From: JAWUWD01 sp034112085
Lineage (GTDB): Bacteria; Bacteroidota; Bacteroidia; Cytophagales; Cyclobacteriaceae
Assembly (NCBI GenBank): GCA_034112085.1
Contig: JAWUWD010000093.1
Span: forward strand, 1 to 46,621
Length of the DNA stretch: 46,621 nt
Reading direction: 5' to 3'
This document shows, piece by piece, positions 1-7,631 of this stretch (position 1 is the first letter of the stretch; every line of letters starts with the position of its first letter). The notes under the pieces were generated by a model. That model saw nothing but the letters and a program-made list of their open reading frames with translations. It searched no databases and was not told where the DNA came from. The translations under genes and the position numbers were made by a program.

Positions 1-1146
1 ATGGTTGCTGTCCAATCGGTAAAGCTTACATCCAAAGGCTCACAAATACCCGTCCCGTCAATTTTGAGATCTGTTAGATTCAACACAATCAACTCCAAAG
101 GAAACTCACCAGTAAGACCACTATTTACATCCAAATAAAGACGATTTAGTGAAGTAAGATTAGCCAATTCAATAGGAACCGTTCCTGTCAATAAATTATC
201 CGACAATCCCAAGTCTCGAAGGCCAACAAGGTTGGCCAATGCTATTGGAATCGTCCCTGAGAACTGATTTCCATTGATGAATAGGGAACTGAGGCTGGTC
301 AATAACCCAAAACTATCTGATATAGGCTCTGTAATATTATTATTGGCGAAGAAGATTTGATTAAGATTAGTCAATCCATAAAATTCAATAGGTATTGTTC
401 CTCCAAGAGCATTGTTATTAAAGCTTAAAGTGGTCAATGAGTCCAGATCACCAATTTCTGCTGGTAATGATCCAGATAAATTATTGTTTGGCAGTATTAT
501 TTCTTGAACTCTTCCTTCGCCAGTAGTAATACCAGTCCAAGAGCTAACTGGTGCAGTAAGCCAATTGGTATTGTCCGTCCACGCTGGGCCATTGGTGGAG
601 TTGTAGAGAGCAACGAGAGCCAGAGAATCTGATTCAACCACTGGAGTAAAACAAGAGATCCCACTTCCGAGATATGTGGTCATGGTTGCCGTCCAATCGG
701 TAAAGCTTACATCCAAAGGCTCACAAATACCCGTCCCGTCAATTTTGAGATCTGTTAGATTCAACACAATCAACTCCAAAGGAAACTCACCAGTAAGACC
801 ACTATTTACATCTAAATAAAGACGATTTAGTGAAGTAAGATTAGCCAATTCAATAGGAACCGTTCCTGTCAATAAATTATCCGACAATCCTAATTGTTGA
901 AGATTTACAAGGTCGGCTAATGCTATTGGAATCGTCCCTGAAAGCTGATTGCCATTGATGTACAAAAGAGTAAGGTTGGTCAATAACCCAAAACTGTCTG
1001 ATATAGGCTCTGTAATATTATTATTGGCGAGGAAGATTTGATTAAGATTAGTCAATCCATAAAATTCAATAGGTATTGTCCCTCCTATTGTGTTGTCATT
1101 AAAGTTTAAAATGGTCAATGAGTCCAGATTACCTATTTCTACTGGT
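1..1146 (-). repeat. Near-identical 681-bp-offset direct repeat inside the LRR gene
   Basis: Bases 1-465 align to 682-1146 at an offset of exactly 681 bp (227 codons, in frame). The first 205 bases differ at only a few positions. A patch near 206-300 is clearly more diverged, and high identity returns after it. The copy continues off the left edge. Within the first LRR block a second periodicity of 144 bp (two LRR units) is visible, for example 1201-1344 against 1345-1488. These are coding repeats, not a mobile element. Confidence 0.9.
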
Positions 1147-1967
1147 ATCGTACCGTTGAGCAGATTGGCTTGTAGTTGAAGATCTGTGAGCAAAGTAAGA
1201 TTGCCTATTTCTATAGGAATAGCACCTGATAATTGATTGTCATTTAAATAAAGCACAGTCAAATTAGTCAGATTACCTATTTCTGTAGGGATAGTACCAG
1301 TAAGTTGGTTGACATGTAGTTCAAGACCTGTGAGCAAAGTAAGATTGCCTATTTCTATAGGAATAACACCCGATAATTGATTATCATTTAAATAAAGTAG
1401 AGTCAAATTAGTAAGATTACCTATTTCTGTAGGGATAGTACCAGTAAGTTGATTGGTACCTAAATAAAGTACAGTCAAATTAGTCAGATTGCCTATTTCT
1501 ATAGGAATAGTACCGCTGAGCTGATTGGCCTGTAGTTCAAAATTTGTGAGTGCCGTTAGATTGCCTATTTCTATGGGCAATGAGCCTGTCAATTGATTAT
1601 CTGGCAGTTGAAGGTCTGTGAGCGCAGTAAGGTTACCAATTTCCGTTGGTATTGAGCCAGTCAATAAATTATCTCGCAAGATGAGAGTTGATAACAAGGT
1701 CAGGTTTCCCATTTCAATGGGTATTGTTCCTGACAAATTATTCGAACTCAAATTGATTTCTGTTACTCTATTGGTAACTACAGTTACTCCAACCCAGGTA
1801 TCTACAGTGCCAGTCAGCCAGTTGGTGTTTTGACCCCACCCCGCTCCATTGGTGGAGTTATACAAGGCAACCAATGCCAGTGAGTCGGTGACATTTACTT
1901 GTGCATGTGATTTCCTGCCTACACATAAAGAGGCGATCAAAGCAAGTCCTAATAGAATTCTTTTCAT
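1..1967 (-). CDS. Secreted leucine-rich-repeat protein, C-terminus beyond the window
   Basis: The frame is open from an ATG at 1967 to the window edge, so at least 655 residues are visible and the C-terminus is missing. The start MKRILLGLALIASL is a signal peptide ending near a HAQ site. A cap motif (DSLALVALYNSTNG, then a W-rich stretch) follows, and then many plant-type repeats of about 24 residues, such as NQLTGTIPTEIGNLTNL. A second cap, again SLALVALYNSTNG, appears near residue 445 and starts a second repeat block. This cap-plus-LRR layout is common in secreted or surface proteins of Bacteroidota, where it is thought to serve adhesion or protein binding. The start lies 10 bp after the stop of the lipoprotein gene at 1978-2448, so the two are probably co-transcribed. 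A T9SS tail would be expected downstream but cannot be seen. No enzymatic domain is visible. Confidence 0.9.
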   Translation of the reverse strand, partial: MKRILLGLALIASLCVGRKSHAQVNVTDSLALVALYNSTNGAGWGQNTNWLTGTVDTWVGVTVVTNRVTEINLSSNNLSGTIPIEMGNLTLLSTLILRDNLLTGSIPTEIGNLTALTDLQLPDNQLTGSLPIEIGNLTALTNFELQANQLSGTIPIEIGNLTNLTVLYLGTNQLTGTIPTEIGNLTNLTLLYLNDNQLSGVIPIEIGNLTLLTGLELHVNQLTGTIPTEIGNLTNLTVLYLNDNQLSGAIPIEIGNLTLLTDLQLQANLLNGTIPVEIGNLDSLTILNFNDNTIGGTIPIEFYGLTNLNQIFLANNNITEPISDSFGLLTNLTLLYINGNQLSGTIPIALADLVNLQQLGLSDNLLTGTVPIELANLTSLNRLYLDVNSGLTGEFPLELIVLNLTDLKIDGTGICEPLDVSFTDWTATMTTYLGSGISCFTPVVESDSLALVALYNSTNGPAWTDNTNWLTAPVSSWTGITTGEGRVQEIILPNNNLSGSLPAEIGDLDSLTTLSFNNNALGGTIPIEFYGLTNLNQIFFANNNITEPISDSFGLLTSLSSLFINGNQFSGTIPIALANLVGLRDLGLSDNLLTGTVPIELANLTSLNRLYLDVNSGLTGEFPLELIVLNLTDLKIDGTGICEPLDVSFTDWTAT

Positions 1968-1977
1968 GGTTTTCAGA

Positions 1978-2448
1978 TTATCTGTTCATTATAAATATAT
2001 TGGTCCCGCCTACGGCCTCATCTCTACCACCTTCATCTCCATATATGGTATCGTCAAGCACAAACTCCATTGTGAGTGAAGTTTCAGTAAGGTCTCGAAC
2101 TGATATCACAAGTCCATTATCCAGTTTGATCTCTTGAGCATCGTCACTTGTGAACGACCAGGAACCACTATCCCCAAAGATTACGGTATCATTGGAAGTC
2201 GTAAATCCTGTATCTGTAAATTGAATAGTAAAAGTGCTGAATGTCGTGGTGTAGTCAATATTATCGACTTGTACCTCAGTTACTGACCAAAAGTCTGCAA
2301 CATTCGCGTCAACAGATGCTCCTGTAAGAAGTTGGGTAGTAATCTCGGATTCCGTAAGTGCTACTTCTCCCGGGCCATCATCCTTACCGCAACCAGACAG
2401 TTTCAATAGGATAATGGTGATAGTTAATAATGATAATAATCCTCTCAT
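1978..2448 (-). CDS. Small secreted lipoprotein, GRDEA-tail family, unknown function
   Basis: I place the start at the ATG at 2448, not at a longer in-frame ATG at 2505, because the shorter form begins directly with a lipoprotein signal (MRGLLSLLTITIILL, then SGCGKDD with the lipid-anchored cysteine). The mature part is about 135 residues of beta-rich sequence with FTIQF, GSWSF and a terminal GGRDEAVGGTN segment. It is a paralogue of the lipoprotein at 6884-7390, which has FTIAF, GSWTF and GNGRDEAISGN at matching places. I do not recognise a named domain; the arrangement resembles lipocalin-like or calycin-type small lipoproteins of Bacteroidota, but that is a guess. It sits immediately upstream of the LRR gene on the same strand. 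Confidence 0.8.
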   Translation of the reverse strand: MRGLLSLLTITIILLKLSGCGKDDGPGEVALTESEITTQLLTGASVDANVADFWSVTEVQVDNIDYTTTFSTFTIQFTDTGFTTSNDTVIFGDSGSWSFTSDDAQEIKLDNGLVISVRDLTETSLTMEFVLDDTIYGDEGGRDEAVGGTNIFIMNR

Positions 2449-2450
2449 AG

Positions 2451-2544
2451 TTATAATTATTACGTTAAACCAATTAAAGATACACAAATTATTTCTTAAT
2501 ATCACTACCTACAAGTAGAGTTTTACATGTTGTAATAATTATAA
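2451..2544. repeat. 13-bp AT-rich inverted repeat upstream of the lipoprotein gene
   Basis: The arms TTATAATTATTAC (2451-2463) and GTAATAATTATAA (2532-2544) are perfectly complementary and separated by 68 bases. They flank the probable promoter region of the minus-strand lipoprotein gene, which contains the -7-like TAATTTG. The arms contain almost only A and T, so chance cannot be excluded. Confidence 0.35.
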
Positions 2545-2654
2545 TTTTATCAAAAAAAATGTCGTTTAAAGAAGCCTAAATAATATATGTATAAGTATTT
2601 AGTAAATATATTTGGTCATCAATTGAGTCGTGAAATCATCAGAAACATTGATAA

Positions 2655-3458
2655 TCAGCTACTTATAATTCTGGGTGGTGGTTTTGGGTTAACTTTAGAA
2701 TATCTCTCCCATTTCACGATTTTTTTTTGATCCAGAACATAGCACTGCTATCCGTTATGATTATTCAGGCACTGCAAGTACCACTGCTCCATGATTTACA
2801 ATCTTTATCAGATTATCCTTCGGGACTTAACGATTTCATAGAATTTCTAGGTCTAAAAGGCAAGTTCAATGTTGCTGGTCACTCGACCATAGGCTCCATA
2901 TTATTACAGTATCTGTTGGATTATCCAGATAGGATTGATGGCGATGTTGTTGTAAATAGTTTTACCTCAGGAGCTTAAATCAAGAAAGCTATTGGTAATA
3001 GAAGCTCAGCTTTCTATTAAGAGTTTCATAAGAAATACAAAAAATTTCCATGCACCAAAGACCCTTCACTTCTAGGTGAAATGATAGTTGAATATTGATT
3101 TATCAGACATGTTTTAAAGTTTGGAAATATCAATGAAGATATTGGCCCCAGCCCAGAGAACTATGAAAAAGTTGAAGTTGGCAGCTTTTTTTTTGTATTT
3201 GGAATGACATTTTTAACATTAATGGAGCATTTCTGGACTGGGATGCTGATGACCGACCTTCGGAAATTCCCCCTACTCTCGTTATATTCTGGAGAATATG
3301 ATTTTTCAACAAAAGCTAAAAGTGAGCTAATGGTAAACTCTTTAGGAACTGAATCATTATGGTTTGGTGAGCAGACGAGCCACATACCAATGTATGAAGA
3401 TCAACCTCGTTTCATGAAGGTCATTCAAAATTCTATAGGACGATCATGTACTATATGA
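2655..3458 (+). pseudogene. Decayed alpha/beta hydrolase (proline-iminopeptidase-like)
   Basis: Pieces of one alpha/beta hydrolase appear in order but in different frames. They are an oxyanion-type GGGFGLTLEYLSHF near 2674, FFFDPEHSTAIRYDYSG near 2720 after a shift in a T-run, a degenerate nucleophile elbow GHSTIGS near 2878 with QYLLDYPDRI after it, and NINGAFLDWDADDRPSEI near 3215. A further shift leads into SGEYDFSTKAK and SHIPMYEDQPRFMKVI near 3290-3430. In-frame stops lie at 2976 and further on (about 3030 and 3100). The order matches proline iminopeptidase-like hydrolases (HGGPG, DQRG, GHSWGG, C-terminal SGEYD and H-P-E/D). The loss of HGGPG, the stops and at least two frameshifts argue for a dead gene, not for three small genes. 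Confidence 0.8.
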
Positions 3459-3619
3459 AAAACGCCATAAATATTCAAGAGCCCCAGGCCTTTGGAAACA
3501 GCTCCCTAAAATTCCCTTTAACGGAATTCTACAAACACACTCAGTTACACCCAATAAACAGTTTATGTGGTTGATTGTCAGAACTCAAATACTGAATTTC
3601 CTAACAAGAAGATCAATAC

Positions 3620-3811
3620 CTTGACAGACATTAACTCAGCTAGCAAGTTTTTGGAATGATCGGCAAAGGAGCCAAAAGTCAGGAAATAGATACTGCATTG
3701 AAGATTAGCAAGTTGACTGTGGATACACATCGCGAAAATATCACGCATAAGCTGCAAACTTCTGGATCTATTAAGGCTTACGACAAAGCCAGAGATATTG
3801 GACTGATTTAG
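3620..3811 (+). pseudogene. Fragment of a LuxR/NarL-type helix-turn-helix regulator
   Basis: Starting at 3656 there is a 51-codon reading frame, MIGKGAKSQEIDTALK, continuing to KLTVDTHRENITHKL and ending ARDIGLI at the stop 3809-3811. This is the C-terminal half of a GerE-type DNA-binding domain, in which the usual sequence is GxxxxEIAxxLxxSxxTVxxHxxNIxxKL. Just upstream the expected LTxRE-VF lead-in is present but broken (LTDINSASK in one frame, QVFG in another after a stop), so the N-terminal portion is lost. With the adjacent hydrolase remnant it makes this a gene graveyard. A functional 51-residue protein cannot be excluded but is unlikely. Confidence 0.75.
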
Positions 3812-3939
3812 AGAAAATAACTACTCATAAGGGTGCCAAAATGATTATTTTTAAAAAAAAATTGCCAATTTATGCCTGCTCGCTGAATCTACCTTGCTAT
3901 TTATGATTGATAAAACATGTATGGACTTAGAAAAAACAT

Positions 3940-3947
3940 TAAATTTG
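3940..3947 (+). promoter_or_regulatory. Candidate -7 box for the lpxC operon
   Basis: TAAATTTG fits the Bacteroidota -7 consensus TAnnTTTG and lies 29 bases before the chosen lpxC start at 3977. No convincing -33 TTTG is found at the usual spacing (about 19 bases), so the call rests on the -7 box alone. Confidence 0.4.
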
Positions 3948-3976
3948 CCGACTAATTGATCAGCGAACAAATAAGC

Positions 3977-5368
3977 ATGAATACCAAGCAGCAAACGATT
4001 AAGAAATCGGTCACTTTATCTGGGGTAGGATTACATACTGGAGTAGATGCCAATATGACTTTTTTACCCGCTAAAGTTGGACACGGAATCAAATTCCAGA
4101 GAATTGATATTGAAGGTCATCCTATCGTAGATGCAGATGTGGACTTGGTAGTTGATCTATCGAGAGGGACAACTATAGAACAAGGTGAAGCACGAGTAAA
4201 TACAGTTGAGCATACACTTGCCGCATTAGTTGGGCTAGAAATCGACAACGTATTGATTCAGCTTGATGGACCAGAGCCGCCAATTATGGACGGAAGTTCG
4301 ATAGCCTTTGTGAACATCTTAAAAGAAGCTGGATTTGAAGAACAAGATGCTTTGCGTGATTTTTATGAAGTTACTGAAAGCATTTCTTACAGGGATCAAG
4401 CTAGAGATGTAGAAATTGCTGCGTTACCATTGGATGACTACAGAGTTACAGTAATGGTTGACTACAACTCTCCGGTATTGGGAAGTCAGCACGCAACCCT
4501 AACTCACATTAGTCAGTTTGAAAAAGAAATCGCCTCCTGTAGAACATTCTGTTTCTTACATGAGTTAGAAATGCTTTATAAGAACAATCTGGTTCAAGGT
4601 GGTGATCTTAACAACGCTATCGTTATCGTGGATCGAGTTGTTGAAGATCATGAATTGGATAATCTTGCTAAGCTATTCAACAAGCCTAAAGTAGAGGTGA
4701 AAAAGGAAGGCATCCTTAATAATGTTGAACTCCGATATAAAAACGAACCAGCAAGACATAAATTACTGGATGTTATGGGCGATTTAGCCCTTGCTGGAAA
4801 ACCTATTAAAGCGCAAATATTGGCTGCTCGACCTGGGCATGCTGCCAATGTAGCTTTTGCAAAAAAGCTTAAAAAGGCGATGAAGCAGGATGCGAAAAAG
4901 AATGTCCCTAAATATGACATCAACTTGCCTCCTGTTTATGATATTAACAAAATAGCAAGTATTCTACCTCACAGGTATCCATTCTTGTTAGTGGATAAGA
5001 TCATCCATTTGGATGCTGAACGTGTGACGGGTGTAAAGAATGTATCCTTTAACGAACCATTTTTTCAAGGCCACTTTCCTAATAACCCAGTAATGCCCGG
5101 TGTATTACAAATAGAGGCAATGGCTCAGGTAGGAGGGATATTGGTGTTAAACACTGTGCCAGACCCCGAAAACTACTGGACCTATTTCTTAGGGATTGAA
5201 GGTTTTAAGTTTAGAAAAATGGTGCTTCCTGGAGACACTTTAGTCATGGATTGTTATCTCCAAGGGCCCATCAAAAGAGGAATAGCAAAAATGTACGGAA
5301 GAGCATTTGTAGGAAAAACATTAGTCAGTGAAGGGTACCTTACTGCAAGCATTGTAAAAAAAGGATAA
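3977..5368 (+). CDS. lpxC/fabZ: Bifunctional UDP-3-O-acyl-GlcNAc deacetylase / 3-hydroxyacyl-ACP dehydratase
   Basis: The protein has 463 residues in two fused enzymes. Residues 1 to about 310 are LpxC, the zinc deacetylase that commits lipid A synthesis, with KKSVTLSGVGLHTG, the zinc motif VEHTLAAL, SCRTFCFLHE, and the H-containing LAARPGHAANVAFAKKL. From about residue 320 comes FabZ, the beta-hydroxyacyl-ACP dehydratase of fatty acid elongation, with PHRYPFLLVDKI (catalytic His), FFQGHFPNNPVMPG and the catalytic Glu in LQIEAMAQVGG. This fusion is well known in Bacteroidota. I choose ATG 3977, which gives the family N-terminus MNTKQQTIKKSVTL, over the upstream TTG at 3956. The stop overlaps the lpxA start (TAATG). 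The fusion places lipid A and fatty acid synthesis, which compete for 3-hydroxyacyl-ACP, under one transcript. Confidence 0.96.
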   Translation: MNTKQQTIKKSVTLSGVGLHTGVDANMTFLPAKVGHGIKFQRIDIEGHPIVDADVDLVVDLSRGTTIEQGEARVNTVEHTLAALVGLEIDNVLIQLDGPEPPIMDGSSIAFVNILKEAGFEEQDALRDFYEVTESISYRDQARDVEIAALPLDDYRVTVMVDYNSPVLGSQHATLTHISQFEKEIASCRTFCFLHELEMLYKNNLVQGGDLNNAIVIVDRVVEDHELDNLAKLFNKPKVEVKKEGILNNVELRYKNEPARHKLLDVMGDLALAGKPIKAQILAARPGHAANVAFAKKLKKAMKQDAKKNVPKYDINLPPVYDINKIASILPHRYPFLLVDKIIHLDAERVTGVKNVSFNEPFFQGHFPNNPVMPGVLQIEAMAQVGGILVLNTVPDPENYWTYFLGIEGFKFRKMVLPGDTLVMDCYLQGPIKRGIAKMYGRAFVGKTLVSEGYLTASIVKKG

Positions 5369-6147
5369 TGAATCAACCTCTAGCATATATACATCCGCAA
5401 GCCAAAATTGCTCACAATGTAGTCATTGAGCCTTTCGTGACTATTCATAAAGACGTTGTGATTGAAGAAGGCACTTGGATAGGATCTAACGTAACCGTAT
5501 TTGAAGGTGCGAGAATTGGTAAAAATTGCAAAATTTACCCAGGAGCTTCAATATCCTCTGTTCCTCAAGATCTAAAATTTGGAGGTGAGGACACACAAAC
5601 AATCATTGGTGACAACACTGTCATTAGAGAATATGTAACTATAAGCAGGGGTACAATCGACAAACACAAAACACAAATTGGTGAAAACTGTTTATTGATG
5701 GCCTACGTGCATGTGGCGCATGACTGTATTATTGGAGACAATTGCATCCTTGTCAATGCCGTTCAACTTGCCGGTCATGTAAGCATCGATGAGTACGCTA
5801 TCATTGGGGGATCTAGTGCAATTCATCAGTTTGTTAACATTGGGGCTCACGTAATGGTTTCAGGAGGGTCGTTGGTGAGAAAAGATGTGCCACCTTATAC
5901 AAAAGCTGCTCGGGAGCCACTTACCTATTGTGGGATCAATTCTATTGGGCTAAGAAGAAGGGGTTTCACTTCAGAAAAGATCAATGAAATTCAGGAAGTA
6001 TACCGTTACATATTCTTAAAAGGGCTGAATAATTCTAAAGCCCTTGACTTGGTAGAGTTGGAACTTCCCCCATCAAAAGAAAGGGATACTATTATTAAGT
6101 TCATCAGAGGATCTGACAGAGGCGTAATGAAAGGGTACTCTTACTGA
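5368..6147 (+). CDS. lpxA: Acyl-ACP--UDP-N-acetylglucosamine O-acyltransferase
   Basis: This protein of 259 residues is the usual length for LpxA, the first enzyme of lipid A synthesis, which moves a 3-hydroxyacyl chain from ACP to UDP-GlcNAc. The N-terminal two thirds is a left-handed beta helix of hexapeptide repeats. The catalytic region MAYVHVAHDCIIGD holds the catalytic His, and NAVQLAGHVSIDEYAIIGG and the HQFVNIG segment follow. The C-terminal helical part contains INSIGLRRRGFT, typical of LpxA (it distinguishes it from LpxD). The start ATG overlaps the last base of the lpxC/fabZ stop, which implies translational coupling. Confidence 0.96.
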   Translation: MNQPLAYIHPQAKIAHNVVIEPFVTIHKDVVIEEGTWIGSNVTVFEGARIGKNCKIYPGASISSVPQDLKFGGEDTQTIIGDNTVIREYVTISRGTIDKHKTQIGENCLLMAYVHVAHDCIIGDNCILVNAVQLAGHVSIDEYAIIGGSSAIHQFVNIGAHVMVSGGSLVRKDVPPYTKAAREPLTYCGINSIGLRRRGFTSEKINEIQEVYRYIFLKGLNNSKALDLVELELPPSKERDTIIKFIRGSDRGVMKGYSY

Positions 6148-6152
6148 TACAA

Positions 6153-6767
6153 ATGAAGATTGAACTAGAGGGCCTTGGAAAGAAATACCTCCATGAGTGG
6201 GTCTTCAAGAATCTCAACACAACACTCTCTTCGGGTAATAGTTATGCTATCACTGGCCCAAACGGCAGTGGAAAGTCAACTCTAATACAAGTCATAGCAG
6301 GAGCCCTCCTTCCTTCATCAGGAAACATATCGTATGATATAGGAGCCCATATACCGAACGAAGAGATCTATCAACATATCTCAATCGCTACACCTTATCT
6401 AGAAATGATCGAAGAATTCACTTTAATCGAATTTTTGAATTTTCATTTCAAGTTCAAAAAATTAGCTCCTAAAATGAATGTTGACAAACTCATTTCAGCT
6501 AGTTACTTAGACAATGCTAAAAATAAATACATCAAAAATTTCTCTTCTGGGATGAAGCAACGACTTAAATTGGCGTTATGTTTTTTTTCTGATTCGGAAA
6601 TTTTACTTTTTGACGAACCAACGTCCAATCTAGATCAAAAAGGAATCGAATGGTATCAATACCATGTTAATTCTATTTCCAAGGACACACTCACTGTAAT
6701 TGCTTCTAATCAGAAAGATGAATATGCCCATTGTAATAGCATTATTAACATTAATGACTACAAATAA
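6153..6767 (+). CDS. ABC transporter ATP-binding protein (lone ATPase)
   Basis: This 204-residue single ABC domain carries Walker A GPNGSGKST near residue 38, signature FSSGMKQRLKLAL, Walker B ILLFDEPTSNLD, and an H-loop region reduced to SNQKDE near the C-terminus where a His is usual. It starts 5 bases after lpxA, so it is in the lipid A operon. No permease gene is adjacent, and the next gene is an unrelated lipoprotein behind its own promoter. The length and the weak H-loop resemble CcmA- or YadG-like small exporter ATPases. Substrate and membrane partner are unknown; the operon suggests envelope lipid or polysaccharide work, but that is inference. Confidence 0.85.
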   Translation: MKIELEGLGKKYLHEWVFKNLNTTLSSGNSYAITGPNGSGKSTLIQVIAGALLPSSGNISYDIGAHIPNEEIYQHISIATPYLEMIEEFTLIEFLNFHFKFKKLAPKMNVDKLISASYLDNAKNKYIKNFSSGMKQRLKLALCFFSDSEILLFDEPTSNLDQKGIEWYQYHVNSISKDTLTVIASNQKDEYAHCNSIININDYK

Positions 6768-6818
6768 CTGGTTACCACCAACATGATTGTGTATAAATGG
6801 CGTATCTATTTATTTTTT

Positions 6819-6843
6819 ACTCAAACATTTAATATATTTGAGT
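6819..6843 (+). promoter_or_regulatory. Candidate -7 box inside a 7-bp inverted repeat
   Basis: TATATTTG (6833-6840) matches TAnnTTTG and lies about 43 bases before the lipoprotein ATG at 6884. It overlaps the right arm of the inverted repeat ACTCAAA (6819-6825) / TTTGAGT (6837-6843). An operator covering the -7 box would be one reading. A good -33 TTTG at about 19 bases is not present. Confidence 0.35.
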
Positions 6844-6883
6844 CAAGGCAGAACCTAAATAAGAAATATATAAAAACGAGATA

Positions 6884-7390
6884 ATGAAAAAATTAAACTA
6901 TTTGTTGAGCGGTATAGTGTTAATGGTTGTTTTAGTCACTGTTGGATGTGGTGATGATGAACCTAAGTTATCTGCGGAAGAACAATTATTCGACAAAATT
7001 ACCGGTACGTGGACAGCTGGCACTGTAACATTTGGTACCGGAGATGACCGAACAACAGATTACGCGGGATTTACTATTGCTTTTAATGGTAGTAAAGATG
7101 CTGGGTATTCATTCTCTACCTCACTCCCAGCAGCTGTTTCTTCTGATAGAGGTCCTTTTAATATTGAATCTAGTGGATCATGGACATTTACGAATGAAAT
7201 TTCTGACGCAAGCCCTTCTTCTGTTGGAATTACAAGAACTAATGATCAATTATCTATGACTCTATTCATTGATTCAGACTCATCGGCTCGATTAGAATTC
7301 AATTTTATCGATGAGGATGGCGATGGTATTCATGGAAATGGTAGAGATGAAGCCATTTCTGGTAATTGGGTATTTACGCTTACTAAATAA
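6884..7390 (+). CDS. Small secreted lipoprotein, GRDEA-tail family, unknown function
   Basis: The protein has 168 residues. MKKLNYLLSGIVLMVVLVTV followed by GCGDDEPK is a clear lipoprotein signal with a lipidated Cys near residue 22, followed by acidic residues. The mature part is Ser/Thr/Asp-rich and beta-predicted, with ITGTWTAG, FTIAFNG, SSGSWTFT and a closing DGIHGNGRDEAISGNW. It shares the order of motifs with the lipoprotein at 1978-2448, so the two are paralogues about 4.5 kb apart, on opposite strands and on either side of the lpx operon. The TGTW motif resembles lipocalin-like small lipoproteins of Bacteroidota. Function is unknown. It is followed by a hairpin terminator and appears to be a single-gene unit. 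Confidence 0.85.
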   Translation: MKKLNYLLSGIVLMVVLVTVGCGDDEPKLSAEEQLFDKITGTWTAGTVTFGTGDDRTTDYAGFTIAFNGSKDAGYSFSTSLPAAVSSDRGPFNIESSGSWTFTNEISDASPSSVGITRTNDQLSMTLFIDSDSSARLEFNFIDEDGDGIHGNGRDEAISGNWVFTLTK

Positions 7391-7421
7391 CATATTTGGC
7401 TAGCCAAAAACATAAAGACAT

Positions 7422-7451
7422 AAAAAACCCGCTACATATAGCGGTTTTTTT
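7422..7451 (+). terminator. Rho-independent terminator after the lipoprotein gene
   Basis: CCGCTA (7429-7434) and TAGCGG (7439-7444) form the stem with a four-base loop. The stem is flanked by A6 on the left and T7 on the right, giving a stem extendable by A-T pairs and a U-run. It lies 32 bases after the stop of the lipoprotein gene. Confidence 0.85.
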
Positions 7452-7567
7452 ATGTGAATTAAATTCTCACTATAGACGGTGCTTATCAACTTAGGTGTAC
7501 TCACATTAATATTTAATGTGAATTGTACCCACTCCTAATTTCATTAGCAGATATTCTTACTGATAAG

Positions 7568-7625
7568 AGTACAATAACAAAAAAAGGTAACATTCAGAAA
7601 TGTTACCTTTTTTTGTTATTGTACT
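7568..7625. terminator. Perfect 27-bp-arm hairpin, probable terminator of the response regulator gene
   Basis: The arms 7568-7594 and 7599-7625 are perfectly complementary with a four-base loop CAGA. Each arm contains a run of seven A or T. On the minus strand it comes a few bases after the stop of the response regulator at 7632. The symmetrical A/T-runs would let it act in both directions. The space between this hairpin and the one at 7422-7451 holds no gene that I can see. Confidence 0.75.
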
Positions 7626-7631
7626 TAAAAG

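Noticed and set aside
1..1488. LRR repeats as a possible CRISPR array
   Set aside because: The repeats are 72/144/681 bp, in frame and code for leucine-rich repeats; there are no short palindromic repeats with unique spacers.
1618..2137. Plus-strand reading frames opposite the LRR and lipoprotein genes
   Set aside because: They are shadows of the well-supported minus-strand genes and lack any signal or family motif.
2727..2978. Reading the hydrolase pieces (2727-2978, 3204-3458) as separate small genes
   Set aside because: They are consecutive parts of one hydrolase fold with stops and frameshifts between them; neither has a full active site.
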